A stretch of 64,000 nucleotides of DNA from Labia minor (Eukaryota > Arthropoda > Insecta > Dermaptera > Spongiphoridae): NCBI GenBank assembly GCA_963082975.1, contig OY720345.1:30450611-30514610 (forward strand). Direction: 5' to 3'. A model generated the notes under the pieces. That model saw only the letters and a list, made by a program, of their open reading frames with translations, searched no databases and was not told the origin of the DNA. Position numbers and translations under genes: made by a program. Positions 46,796-58,025 of this stretch are shown piece after piece (position 1 is the first letter of the stretch; each line of letters opens with the position of its first letter).

Positions 46796-47200
46796 CACTT
46801 ACAATTGAGAGAGCGAGATGAAGCCGCATATCGCTGGCTGCGTTAAAGTCTCCGTGCCGTGGAGGTGTATGTTTAGATTTCCTTCGTATTATCAGATGCT
46901 AAGTGCTGATAAACATTGCGAATAGAGAGTGCCAAATAAATATAAAAAAAAAACAACTAATAAAACTAAACCAACACAGAACGTCTCTGATGGACCTCAC
47001 TGTCTTCAGGGAGGAATAGTCGTACGGAGGAGGCTGCTGGGCCTTTTATCGCCATGGCCACGGGGGGAGGGACCACCACAATGGAAGGGGCGAAGCCCCT
47101 CTCGGATACACGCGCACGTACACCTACCTATCTACCTATCTGCCTACCTTCAAGCGCATCATCATCATCGTCATCACGGAGAGATTGTTTCTTAATTAAT
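46796..47200. other. Unidentified GC-richer island with GGGGCGAAGCCCC hairpin
   Basis: About 400 bp, the most GC-rich part of the window, with a GGGGC-GAA-GCCCC stem-loop near 47,087-47,099 and TACC/CTAC and CAT microsatellites. Plus-strand frames of 88 codons (46,929-47,195) and 64 codons overlap each other and lack motifs. The hairpin resembles the one beside the Helitron 3' end at 37.3 kb, so a broken Helitron end is possible. A first exon or promoter is the alternative. Confidence 0.35.
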
Positions 47201-48183
47201 GTAGTTTTTTTTTCTCTAAAAATACTAAGAAATATTATTACTAAATAAATATGAAATATTTATATTTAACTCAAAATTACTAAATAATTTATTTAAATTA
47301 AATTATTTCAATATAATATATATATTTAAATATATTCTTTATTAATATTAGAATTTTTTTAGAAGATGACAATAATCTAATAAAATAGGATGGAAATTTC
47401 TTTAAATAAGTAATTTTATTTCAAATTTTAATCATAAGTAAATTATTTAGAGTAAAATTTATATTTACTTAAAATATTGAAAAGAACAAATATTGTTTTA
47501 ATAAAATTTAGGATATAAAATAATATTATAAGAAAACACTCCTTTGTACTTCCAACGCGGTACAACCCGAACTAGTATTTTTAAATTATTATTTTTTTCT
47601 TCATATTACTTTTAGTTTAATCTCTAAAATAGTCTAACGAGGTAGCTGGAAATGTAATTTATTTTTTAATTAATTTTGACATTATATATTATTCTTTTTA
47701 CCTATTAAAATAATTTTATTGTTAATTAAAATTAGCAGCTAAATATTCATAAATTAATACATAATATAATTTCGAATGTTCCATTCATTTTGAGAAATAA
47801 AATTTCGATTTATGAAAATATGTTTCAAAAGATTTAAAATAATATATGCGAATTGAAAATTTCAATAAAACCATATTTATTAATAGAGACGTTTATTTAT
47901 TTCCTTTTTTTATAAATGCAAATGAACCCGTTTTTTTAGAACCCTCTCAACAAATTTATAGAGAAAGAGAAAAAGAATATTGCGATGAGGAAAAAAAAAC
48001 AAATTCAAAAATAAATCAATTTTTCTTTCTTTGAGATTATATATGATTTATATATAATTTATTCTATAATTATTTTTTATTTTTAATATACTATAAATTA
48101 TACTTACTTATTTTAATCTTTGTTTTTAAGTTCTAATCATATAAACATTTAAATATATATTATATATTAATCTACTTATTATC
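47201..48183. other. AT-rich intergenic stretch
   Basis: Nothing recognised. A 62-codon frame at 47,846-48,034 is AT-driven. Confidence 0.5.
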
Positions 48184-48735
48184 TAACTATGTATCTATGT
48201 GGCTCTACTCAAATGTTCTTGGCCGCGGTAATCACATTTCGCCAAATGTTTCTATGTGTGTGCTGAGCTATACCCAATATTTTCTCCCATTTCTCTTTCG
48301 TTCCTTCCTACATTGTCCACCCACCGCGTTCTTGGTCTTCCAACCAGACGTTTCCCGATCAGTCAGATATATGTTCCGCCACTCTTACCTCTCCCATTCA
48401 TGCCACGTGTCCTGCTCACAACCTTCTCGATTTTATCACACTAACTACGCCTGAAGATGCATAGAGCTCATGCTGTCTCCGCCATTCCTTGGAGACCTCA
48501 TCATCCTTTGGCCCATAAATGCTGTGAAGAATCTTATTTTCAAATACTCTAAATCTACTCTCATCTTCCTAGGTCATAAACCATGCCTCACACTCGTATA
48601 TTATAACCGAAAAAATAATTATTTTATATATCTTAATTTTGATTCCCTTAATAATAATTTTGACGGGATAAGACCCTTTACTTCATGATAACAGGCGTTA
48701 CCCGATTGCAACCTCGATTTAAAATTAATCTATTT
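48184..48735 (-). pseudogene. RTE-like LINE, 3' part
   Basis: Minus-strand copy collinear with 10,760-11,320. It has the reading after the RLLSS region, the YECEAWFMT-like segment (YGCE altered to YECE), RFRVFENKILHSIYGPKDDE, a shortened middle, then RPRTRWVDNVGRNEREMGEN and the terminal block. Several frame shifts and stops are present. It ends with a CATAGATACATAGATAATA-like tail. Three plus-strand frames here (85, 62 and 72 codons) are antisense shadows. Confidence 0.87.
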
Positions 48736-48865
48736 ATTATATATTTTTATAAATGAAAATAAAATACACATTTTTTCTATTATTTTCTATTATTTTTAAC
48801 TATATATAGGTAAAAATTAAATAAATATATCTATGATAGTATTATTATTGATAAAAAATATCGCC

Positions 48866-48944
48866 TCTGATCAAGAAAACTAAGATAAAGGTTGAGGGAA
48901 TCGTTTCTACTGATCATAGAATACCTCTACTCCGCTTGATAGGT
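48866..48944 (+). mobile_element. tRNA-derived SINE, 3' fragment
   Basis: It matches the body of the 8.8 kb SINE: CCTCTGATCAAGAAAACTAA, AGGTTGA, TCTACTGATCATA, ACCTC and CTTGATAGG. The tRNA-like head is missing. It lies between two minus-strand LINE pieces. Confidence 0.75.
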
Positions 48945-48954
48945 ATTTTTTTCT

Positions 48955-49130
48955 TAGGATGTGCAAAAACCAAAGATTTTATTATGATAGTACTAAGTAA
49001 ATTGACCCCAATTATCCCATTTCTTCAACCAACCACTTCCATTCAATTATTATTCTCTGATAATTGTTTCATATCTGGTTTTATATTATCCTCCTGGCTG
49101 CCCACAAGTGATTTTCCAATTCGATGTATA
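48955..49130 (-). pseudogene. Probable decayed LINE C-terminal fragment
   Basis: The minus strand reads GKSLVG, DNIKPDMKQLSENNN, MEVV and RNGIIG in order. This fits the GKRPLG...DNVGRDVREMGEG...WTVV frame of the LINE and closely resembles the divergent copy at 44.0 kb (VRELGENRN, MEVV, RNMVAG). The 90-codon plus frame (48,936-49,208) is its antisense shadow. Confidence 0.5.
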
Positions 49131-49209
49131 TGCTGCCTATTCAAACTTTATCGATTTTTTAATTTTAACTATTTTTGGATATGCTTTGAGAAAATAAAAG
49201 AAATCTAGA

Positions 49210-50271
49210 TAGAATACTATTGATATAAAGTAATTATTCATTAATTAAAAATAAAATTATCATCTTAATTATACTAACACCATATAATAATATATAATAA
49301 TAAGATAATTTTCTATATATATTAAAAAAAATTATTTATATTTTATTTTTAAAATTTAATATAGCATTTAAAAAAATAGTATTTTAAGATTGAAAAAACT
49401 ATGACGCCCTTTTTCAAAAATTTTAATTTCCCTCTTACTATTTTATTTCAACAGCGATTTATATGACTAATATATGTTATATATTAAATATAATTTTTCC
49501 AATTGCCCAATATTTAATTCAGACAGGTCAATTAACAATTTAAATTTCAGATGATTAATTTTAAATAAAAATAAAAAAAATTTAAGAATTTCAAAATTAC
49601 AATATTCTCAAGTATTTCCAAATAAAATATTGTATTGTTCTATTTATTTAACATAATATAATAATTATAATAATAAAAAATTCAAAATTTCAATTTCATA
49701 CTTTTTTTCTATACTGAAAATAGTTATTTACATTATTAAAATTTTTTTCCTAACATTACATCAGAGAGGAGAGAAAAGATAAAAATAAAAAATATAACTA
49801 ATTTATTTTTAATTATTCATTTAATAATAAAAAAAAATTGAAGAACTGGATTATCTCTGGCATAATTCCGTTTTCAATAGTAGACATATCTCTCTCTCTT
49901 CTACACTTGTCACTAGGAACAAGTCATCAAAATACTAGTTGGTTTCCCACTTTCACTTTCATGAATATCTATATCTATAATATCTTAGATATAAATGTTT
50001 TTCAAAAAAATTATTATTATCCTTGAAATTGAAATATCTTCCCAAGGGCGGAGATTACATATTATAGTGAGGTATAGAATAAGAAGAAAAAAGATCATTT
50101 CTACTAACATTTTTTCTAAAAAGAAGTCTTTTCTCTTTTGAAATCAAAGAAAAAAAAATAGATGATTTATATTTATTTATTTATTTATTTATTTTTTATA
50201 ATTTATTGGTAAGGAAAATAATAGTAATGAGCATTTTTACTCTTTATATATATATATGCAAGTATATATAC
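49210..50271. other. AT-rich intergenic stretch
   Basis: Nothing recognised. A 62-codon plus frame at 49,838-50,026 shows no motif. Confidence 0.5.
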
Positions 50272-50293
50272 AGGGGGGTGATCAACTTTTTTT
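50272..50293. mobile_element. hAT-type left terminus cut off by B insertions
   Basis: CAGGGGGGTGATCAAC then a T-run, equivalent to CAGAGAGGTGGGCAACC plus T-run at 63,237. The rest of the element resumes at 51,620, after two B copies. Confidence 0.65.
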
Positions 50294-50951
50294 ACCGACC
50301 GACGATAGTAAGGGAGGTATTGTTTTCACACCAAATTTCACATGTGGAGATTTTTACATATCTCCACGAATCATGCATTTTCTAAACAGAAAAAAGTATT
50401 TTTAGCATGATGTCTGTCCGTCTGTCCGTCCGTCTGTCCGTCCGTCCGTCTGTCCGTCTGTCCGTCCGTATAGATGTGTACAGCCTGAACGGCTCAACCG
50501 ATTTTGATGAAATTTGGTATATTTACTTAATGCATCAGTGGGATGAATTGATCAACTTTTGGTGCAATTCCGGAAACCGGAAGTGGTAGTATTAGCGATC
50601 GACGATAGGAAGGAAAGGGTTATTTTCACACCAAAGGAGATTTTTTTATATATCACCACGAATCATGCATTTTGTATTGGTTTTATCCTCGAAAAAATTC
50701 ATATTTATTAGTTTTTTCTTGATTTAAAATTATATGACGTCATCCAGCCATTCATGACGTCACAGCCTGGTCTTGCATATATATTATAAATAAAATAAAA
50801 TTAAAAATGTTTATATTTATTATTTATGTATCCATATCTGTTTTTTATTACATTAATAGATATATGAAAATTATTTGAAATTGTTTCTGTAGCTGGAAAT
50901 TAATTTATTTCAAACCGTCGGTCGGTTCGGACCTGGCCACAGGTCAACTTA
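50294..50951 (+). mobile_element. Helentron-like family B element, tandem copy 1
   Basis: Complete: ACCGACCGACG start, GTCY array (about 50,411-50,468), core, TGACGTCA at 50,735 and 50,755, CGTCGGTCGGT and the GACCTG/CAGGTC hairpin. It ends AACTTATT, immediately followed by the next copy. The 60-codon frame over the array (SVRLSVRPSV-type repeat) is the microsatellite read as protein. Confidence 0.92.
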
Positions 50952-50953
50952 TT

Positions 50954-51619
50954 ACCGACCGACGATAGTAAGGGAGGTATTGTTTTCACACCAAATTTCA
51001 CATGTGGAGATTTTTACATATCTCCACGAATCATGCATTTTCTAAACAGAAAAAAGTATTTTTAGCATGATGTCTGTCCGTCTGTCCGTCCGTCCGTCTG
51101 TCCGTCCGTCCGTCTGTCCGTCCGTCTGTCCGTCCGTATAGATGTGTACAGCCTGAACGGCTCAACCGATTTTGATGAAATTTGGTATATTTACTTAATG
51201 CATCAGTGGGATGAATTGATCAACTTTTGGTACAATTCCGGAAACCGGAAATGGTAGTATTAGCGATCGACGATAGGAAGGAAAGGGTTATTTTCACACC
51301 AAAGGAGATTTTTTTATATATCACCACGAATCATGCATTTTGTATTGGTTTTATCCTCGAAAAAAATCATATTTATTAGTTTTTTCTTGATTTAAAATTA
51401 TATGACGTCATCCAGCCATGCACGACGTCACAGCCTGGTCTTGCATATATATTATAAATAAAATAAAATTAAAAATGTTTATATTTATTATTTATGTATC
51501 CATATCTGTTTTTTATTACATTAATAGATATATGAAAATTATTTGAAATTGTTTCTGTAGCTGGAAATTAATTTATTTCAAATCGTCGGTCGGTTCGGAC
51601 CTGGCCACAGGTCAACTTA
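50954..51619 (+). mobile_element. Helentron-like family B element, tandem copy 2
   Basis: Head to tail with copy 1, separated by at most two bases. The sequence is almost the same as copy 1, but the GTCY array is longer (about 51,071-51,136), the second TGACGTCA is mutated to CGACGTCA, and one base in the 3' subterminal repeat differs (ATCGTCGGTCGG). Confidence 0.92.
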
Positions 51620-51765
51620 TTTTTTCAGGGATAAACGAAAGTTCGAGATTTCTTTGTGTGCTGCGGACAAAAAAGAAAACTTAATAAATTATTAATCCTT
51701 ACATATTTAATAAACAATTTACATAATACAAGATTTTCCAGGTCCAAAAAAAAACTCGTTTTATT
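51620..51765. mobile_element. hAT-type element, remainder after B insertions
   Basis: It has AAACGAAAGTTCGAGATTTC, TGCTGCGGACAAAAA, ACTTAATAAATTATTAATCC and AAACAATTTACATAATACA, collinear with the short hAT element at 63,237-63,413. The right terminus is not clear. Downstream sequence to about 52,073 (ending GTTTGAGAAATTCTG) may belong to a larger version. Confidence 0.65.
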
Positions 51766-52267
51766 GTTGTAGCAATTATTATAATATATATTTTTAACTT
51801 AAGAGTAATTAAATTGCCCGCAAAAAGTTCATGATAAAATAATATTATGCTTGGCGGGCCGTATATATTTATTTCAATCAAAATTTTAGCCTCAATATAA
51901 TAAGGGATTGCAATGTATTGAATGTAATGGAGTTTTTGAGGGTAAACCTATTAAAAAATTAAAATTAATAAATTACATGGAATAAAATTACAAATATCAT
52001 TCAAATTTAGTTAAAAGATGGAAATGAAGTTTGCTGTAGACCCCTATGTATCTTACAGTTTGAGAAATTCTGATTTAATTATAATTGGGAAGAACTTCTA
52101 TCTATTCCATATTTCTATTCATCGTTATTATTTAAATATTGTCAGGTTAAATCAGGTTTTGATTCTATTCTCTTAATTAAACCCATCGTTATAATAAAAG
52201 TGTAGTGTCTTTTTTATCCGTCAGCACAAATTTTTTAGATCAAATTTATAATTTATATCTAAATAAG

Positions 52268-52812
52268 CTGGAGTGTCTCCACTCGACTATCTCGCAAATT
52301 TGAATTGGATTAATTAACATATATTATATTTAAATTAAATTTAATTAATTCTAAATTCTAAATTAAAATTAATAAATATATATATAACCAGCGCGGGTTT
52401 GGCTCTTTGTTGATGGCACCACGGTACGTGATGGCGCGTGATGGTAGTCAACGTTTTTAAAAAAATTTATACAATTTTTAATCATGTGAAAAATTATCAT
52501 ACATATATCTTTATTTTTACAAAGAGTTTAGAGGAAAAAAAATCAAAACGTGGTAGGTAATGGTCCTATTCAGAATGAACTACATTTCTCGAAATTTGAT
52601 AGAAAACTACAAATTTTGAATAATGCCCATGTACCAAATTTCATAATTCTAGCTCAAACCGTTTGTTGTCTTGTCTACATACACACACACATACACACAT
52701 ACATACTGACATTTTTCTCAACCTTTGTGAAAATGATTCAGGAACCTTCAAAACGTATCAAAATCTAGACATCGAAATTTTTCGTGATCGCATTACTATC
52801 TCTGGCGAGATA
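52268..52812 (-). mobile_element. Helentron-like family A element
   Basis: Minus-strand copy. The plus strand opens CTGGAGTGTCTCCACTCGAC and closes CTATCTCTGGCGAGATATT. An internal deletion removes the AATTTCAGC/GCAGTTTTATA part near 52,455-52,470. An ACAC/ACAT microsatellite lies at about 52,677-52,708. Frames of 72 and 79 codons here are read-through of the repeat. Confidence 0.87.
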
Positions 52813-54080
52813 TTAAAAACAGTAAAAATAATAATAAAATTATTATTAATGAAAAGTTTTCAAAAATATGTGAATAAAAAATATTTTAGGTGTCTATTAT
52901 AGAGTGAGTGGCTGATAGTTATTTAATTAATAAAAACAATTAAATGATAAAATAAGTGTTTAACGTATTTTGATACGATGTTGAGAAACATAGTTGTTTA
53001 ATCACTAAATACCTGTTTAAACTTAGGAGATACTTTTTCATAAGGATTTTTATCTATAAAATGAACGCAAATGGATTTGAAAAACCGGTCCTATGATATG
53101 TTGTGTACCTCAAAGTGGGCGTTAATGAATTAGTTTAAAAATATTAATTTTTTTTATTTTAAAAAAAAAAATAATTAAATAACCCTATTTAATAACATCT
53201 TATAGATGTAAAATAAATGTATATATATATAAATCAAAATTAATATTATAAATTATCAAATTGTAATACATAAATCGTTTCTCTATAATAGATTTATTAT
53301 TATTATTTATTATTATTCTATATTTGATAGTAATCAATTGTCCATAAAAAGATTCTTGTTTTAAATGATATACCAATTAAATATGCAAATGATTTTGTAT
53401 CAATTATATTTCTCATTATGTGACTAAATACTTATTTTCTTTAATTTTATTTATGATATATTATAATACATATATCATTCCATATAAATAAATTAATAAT
53501 TTAGATCTTATCTACCTACTTGCTATTAATTGAAAATTACACAAAAAAAAAAAAATAAAAATAAAAAATGATTACCAATATAAAATAATAATTATTGTTA
53601 TTAATATTAGTAAAATTTATAAAATTAGATTACTATTACTGAATAAGTTTTGGTAGTGAAATGGATTGAAAATATCTATTAAAGAATTGAATAATATTAT
53701 TTTTTTTTTATTTTTTTTACATGCAATTAATTTAGATAATTTATTAAAATCCTTTTCTTATAGAAAATATTTAAATATAGTTTAGTTATTTTATATCCAA
53801 AAATTCATTTTTATAATTATGTTTTTATGAGTGTTTGAACTCGATCGAGGCTATACTACTACTCATATTCAGATTAATTAGAAATTTCGTAATAATGTAA
53901 TAAAATTATTAGAAATCATTTTAAGAAAGAAAAATTTAAATAATAAATAAAATTAAAAATGAATAGCTTTAAAAATAATGTAATATTTAATCACAGTAAT
54001 TTCATTAAATAAAGGATAATTTATGTTTCAGTATTTGTTATATTATATTATATACAAGAATTTTATTATATATATAAGCT
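52813..54080. other. AT-rich intergenic stretch
   Basis: Low-complexity DNA. No gene or element termini are recognised. Confidence 0.55.
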
Positions 54081-54604
54081 AATTTGTTCAATAAGTTCGC
54101 GGAGCGTCAACTATTCGTTAATATCATCGGGAAAATAAAAGGTATTGCATTGGAAGACCGTCGATTGACTGAAAGGGACTTAACCGAGGCTTTAAGCATT
54201 TCTATTTTGAGTGTTAATTTTGGTTTCAAAAACTATGTGCAAAATGGGTGCCGCAACCACCATTGCTAAAATAACTCAATTGAAGTACAATTGTTACAAC
54301 ATCCAGCCTATTCGCCAGATTAAGCTCCCTTCGACTTCTGGCTTTTCCCACACCTCAAACAATAACTCCGTGGAAAACGATTTCAAATCTTCAAACGAAG
54401 AAGTAGTTTTTATTTTGGTTGTAAGCCTTGGAGGGATATTTTGAAGAGCTGCCGGAAAACCACTATAGTCAAGGGATCCATAAATTAAAAGACCGTTGGA
54501 ATAAGTTTATTGAAGTTGAGGGAAACTACGTTGAAAAATAAAGTCATTTTTAGAAAAAAAAAATTAGTTTGTTCATTTCCGTACCGCGAACTTATTGAAC
54601 AACC
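54081..54604 (+). mobile_element. Internally deleted mariner element
   Basis: The left end TTGTTCAATAAGTTCGCGG (54,084-54,102) and right end CCGCGAACTTATTGAACAA (54,584-54,602) are perfect 19-bp inverted repeats, bordered by TA on the right and near TA on the left. The N-terminal remnant reads EDRRLTERDLTEAL, part of the mariner DNA-binding region, and then CAKWVP. The middle of the transposase, including the first two catalytic Asp, is gone. The C-terminal remnant has HPAYSPD-stop-APFDFWLFPHLK, which includes the third Asp of the DD34D triad with a TAA just before it, and ends GNYVEK-stop. It is non-functional but shows both ends clearly. Confidence 0.9.
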
Positions 54605-55495
54605 TATTATATATATTAGTGTATATATATACATATATATTGCTATTTATATCTTTCCTATATATATCTGCACCCTCTATTGATATATGTTTGAATAAAA
54701 ACTTATAATATAAATTTTATTCTTTTAGATTAATCATAATTTTCTCCTCCAACTCCCTCCTTTCTCTCTTTCTCTCTCTTCTATCTCTTTCACCTTCTCT
54801 TTTCACTGCGTTATGCACTTGACCTTAAAACAACTTTTACTTTTACTTTTGTTTTGTTTTTCCAGACCAACACAAAAACAAAAACAAAAAAAAAAGAAAT
54901 TGTATAATAATTTCTTCAATTTTTTTTTCCCCTCCTAAACAGTTTAATAGCCTAATAAAAGGATGATTTGATTTATGTAATGCATTTATAAACACAAAAC
55001 AAAACAAATGTAATTTGTTAGATTAACAAAAAAAAAATATAATAATAATAATAAAAAAAACAAATAAAAAAATACTTTTAAAATATGTAATTATATTCAT
55101 GAAAAAAAAATGTCAACATTTCTGGTAATTTTCCTAGAAATTCATTTTGGTTTACGATGAAGAGAGAAGGATGAGGGGAGGTAAGGAAAAATTTCATTAA
55201 TACCGGAGATAAAATTGAAATCGATTCTTGACGTATTCATTAAATGGAAATAATATAATTGATATTTATTAATAGTTTGAATTAAGATGCTAAAAAAACC
55301 TACCGCGGCGTGCAACTCCTCTTTTCATGAGCGCGAGTCATTCTGAAATAATAGTTATTTTGAAGAATTCCGTGTTTAAGAACAATTTTCCATAAATTAC
55401 ATTCTTTTTTTCAATTCCGCGTCTATTAATAAAAATACATCCGTTTTGTAAGTAATATTAATTAACTTACCATAGAAAAATCCTATATCCTTTTA
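54605..55495. other. AT-rich stretch with pyrimidine tract
   Basis: Contains a CT-rich tract near 54,745-54,805 and A-rich runs. A mixed segment at 55,300-55,340 (TACCGCGGCGTGC) is unidentified. Confidence 0.45.
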
Positions 55496-55740
55496 TGCGA
55501 GGGTTATTCCATAAACAAAGAGACAAATATATATATCTCCAAAAAGGTTTATTTGATTCTTACAAAACTCAGACTATTTTTCAACATTATCACCCCCCCC
55601 CCTCTCAACACACACACAGTTATGCAACATCTTTCTTGCAGCTTCCTAATTACCTTGGCCAAAAAGCGTCTTTGAGTGGTCCTAACAGATAAAAATCAGA
55701 TGGGGCAAGGTCGGGAGTGTAGGCAGGATGAGGTAAGAAA
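55496..55740 (-). mobile_element. mariner-family transposase 3' end with terminal repeat
   Basis: The minus strand carries HPAYTPDLAPSDFYLLGPLK, the DD34D mariner signature with its third Asp, in one open stretch (about 55,660-55,730). It is followed by degraded C-terminal codons and, at the end (about 55,496-55,525), a terminus with GTTTATGGAATAACCCTCGCA. The 5' part is missing. The GPLK wording and the CGAGGGTTATTCCATAA end differ from the element at 54.1 kb, so this is another mariner lineage. The plus-strand 65-codon frame is antisense. A C9 run at about 55,592 lies in the 3' region. Confidence 0.82.
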
Positions 55741-56494
55741 TTAAAGAGGTTCAATAGTGTGTTATTATTTTTTAGCATCGTTATTATAAATCATTAAATA
55801 AATTCTCATCTTATTCTCAATCACACCGAAACCATTATACAAATAGTATGTGATTATCCAATTCAATTTATAATTTTATCTCCATCTCTATAACTCTATA
55901 ATACTTAAAAACAAAATTATTTTTAAAGTAGTTGTAGATAATTATAAATTCCATCCATTTACTATATCAAACAATCTCATATTCCAATTTTAGCTCAATT
56001 CGTGCCAGTGCATCAAAAAGTCTTTCTTTAAATTAAATTTAAAATTATTAAAAAATTTATTTTCAATTATTCTTTTACAAATTATTGACACTTATTTGAA
56101 TAGATAATTTAATTTTAATTAATAAATATTTTTTTTTTTATTATTTTGTTAAATTATATAAAAAAATTGTATAATATGTAATAATAATAATAATAATAAT
56201 ATGTAATAATAGAGTATAAATAAATATATGTAATATTATTATCAAAATTATGAAGATAATTTGTTGATAAAATCGGCAATTATTCTTCCAATTTTATCCT
56301 ATTCATCATCCGACACATAGCATTTATTCTAATTTTTTTTTTTTTCATATCCTCGAAACGGAAAATCATTCATTTCCAGCTTACATCTTTATAATTAAAT
56401 TGAATCGCTGTCTCAGGAGTTTGTAGAACAAATTTTTAACAAACAACGAATTTATATGTTCTCGTATATATATTATTTAAATATCTAACTTTTT
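55741..56494. other. AT-rich intergenic stretch
   Basis: Low-complexity DNA with (AAT)n near 56,181-56,205. Nothing recognised. Confidence 0.5.
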
Positions 56495-57000
56495 ACTATT
56501 TCGCCAGAAAATTTTCGATGTCGAGATTTTGATGTTTTTATACGTTTTGAAGGTTCCTGAGTCATTTTCACTAAGGTTGAGAAAAATGTTTGTGTGTATG
56601 TGTGTATGTAGACAAGATTACGTGAAAACGATTTGAGCTAGAATCATGAAATTTGGTACATGGGCATTATTCAAAATTGTTAGTTTTCTATCAACTTTTG
56701 AGAAATGTTGTTCATCCGGAAGTGGGTCATTACTTACCGCGTTTTCATTTTTTCTCCTCTAAACTCACCGTAAAAATAAAGATATATACTTATTTGTTAG
56801 TTTTTCATAGGATTAAAAGTTGCCTAAAACTGTTATATATAGAATTTCAGCTTGTTTGAATAGCTGTACGTACCGGATCTTTTAACACGTTGACAGTCAT
56901 CACGCGCCAGCACGTGACATGGTGCAATCAACAAAGAGCCAAACACGCGCTGGTTTTATAAATATTATTTATTAATTTTAATTTATAATTTAATTAATTA
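56495..57000 (+). mobile_element. Helentron-like family A element, 3' end lost at SINE
   Basis: It begins ACTATTTCGCCAGAAAATTT, with a deletion in the 5' hairpin region, and runs through the core and the CACGTGACATGG segment to the TTAATTTATAATTTAATTAA block. It stops where the minus-strand SINE begins. The last ~60 bp, including the subterminal repeat and hairpin, are not found downstream. Confidence 0.82.
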
Positions 57001-57003
57001 GTC

Positions 57004-57228
57004 AGTTTTCTACTTAGCGGAGTGTTGAATGATCAGTACAACGTATCTCTCAACCATTATTTTGATTTTCTTGATCCGAGGCGTTAATTTTTATTTCAAG
57101 AAATTTATTAATGTAATCACGAAATCTGGGTGGACCCAGGTAAAGAGAAATTCCCTTAAGAGGACTTGAACCTGGGACCACAAGGTTGAGAGTCAATCAT
57201 GCTACCTCCCACACACTGGGATGCGATA
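57004..57228 (-). mobile_element. tRNA-derived SINE
   Basis: Minus-strand copy with the whole organisation of the 8.8 kb element. The B box GGTTCAAGTCC lies in CTTGTGGTCCCAGGTTCAAG, then AAATTTCTCTTTACC-type sequence, a CTGGGTCCACCCAG stem, the body block CCTCGGATCAAGAAAATCAA and TACTGATCATTCA. The A box is less clear (GGTAGCATGATTG). It follows the truncated family A copy, which may mark its insertion site. Confidence 0.8.
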
Positions 57229-58017
57229 TTATTTACTTAAATAAATTAAATAATTTAGATAAAACATATATAATAACATCACTTAAAAAATATATGTGAT
57301 TATGATCATTTATTTTAATATAATTATATTTATATATATTCTTAATCCTTGGATTCTATTGTCCATTTAGCCATCAATTAATTTAGAAAATAAAGGATAA
57401 TGTATTTGCTATTTGACAATTTTTTTTATTCTTGGGTGGTCTCTCCCAAAAAAAAGCTTACCAAATTCATTCGATTGTCTTTTCATCTTTGTTCAAATGA
57501 TTGATCTCTGGACGTGTTATATGAGATGGTTTTATTTCGTAAATAATTTTTCCCGAGAGAACAAATCCGGATTTTAACTGTTATAATAAAATATATGCAT
57601 AGATAAAAAAAAAGAAAAACTTTTGACATCACCCATCAATAATTGAATCATGTTTGACAAATTTGAAAATATCCTTCGATTTTCTTTCTCACTCTCACAC
57701 TTTTATCTTTTATCTCTCTCTCTCTCTCTCTTTCTCCTTTTATTTCCTATCCATAGTTTAAAATGATCTGCCAAATATCTAAATCAACCGTAGATATATT
57801 TCACAATCATCTGAATGATATACATACAATATTAGTATATATATATTTCTATTTATTATTTATTGTATTTTTTGAATTTGTGAATGTTCCAGAGAGACGC
57901 GAAGTCATTTATTTTATATCATACTTTCACTTTTCCTACATATCGGTATTGTATTCTGAATAAGGATTAAAAAAAATAATATAAAAATTGACAATATTTA
58001 AATCATGATGAATTACA
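57229..58017. other. AT-rich stretch with CT microsatellite
   Basis: (TC)n at about 57,713-57,732. A 66-codon frame at 57,763-57,963 has no recognisable motif. Confidence 0.5.
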
Positions 58018-58025
58018 TTCTAGAT

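Noticed and set aside
48936..49208. 90-codon plus-strand frame
   Set aside because: The minus strand fits a decayed LINE C-terminus better. The plus product has no recognised domain.
50407..50589. Open frame with SVRLSVRPSV-type repeats, also at 58,241-58,423
   Set aside because: It is the GTCY microsatellite and core of family B read as protein. It recurs only because the repeat does.
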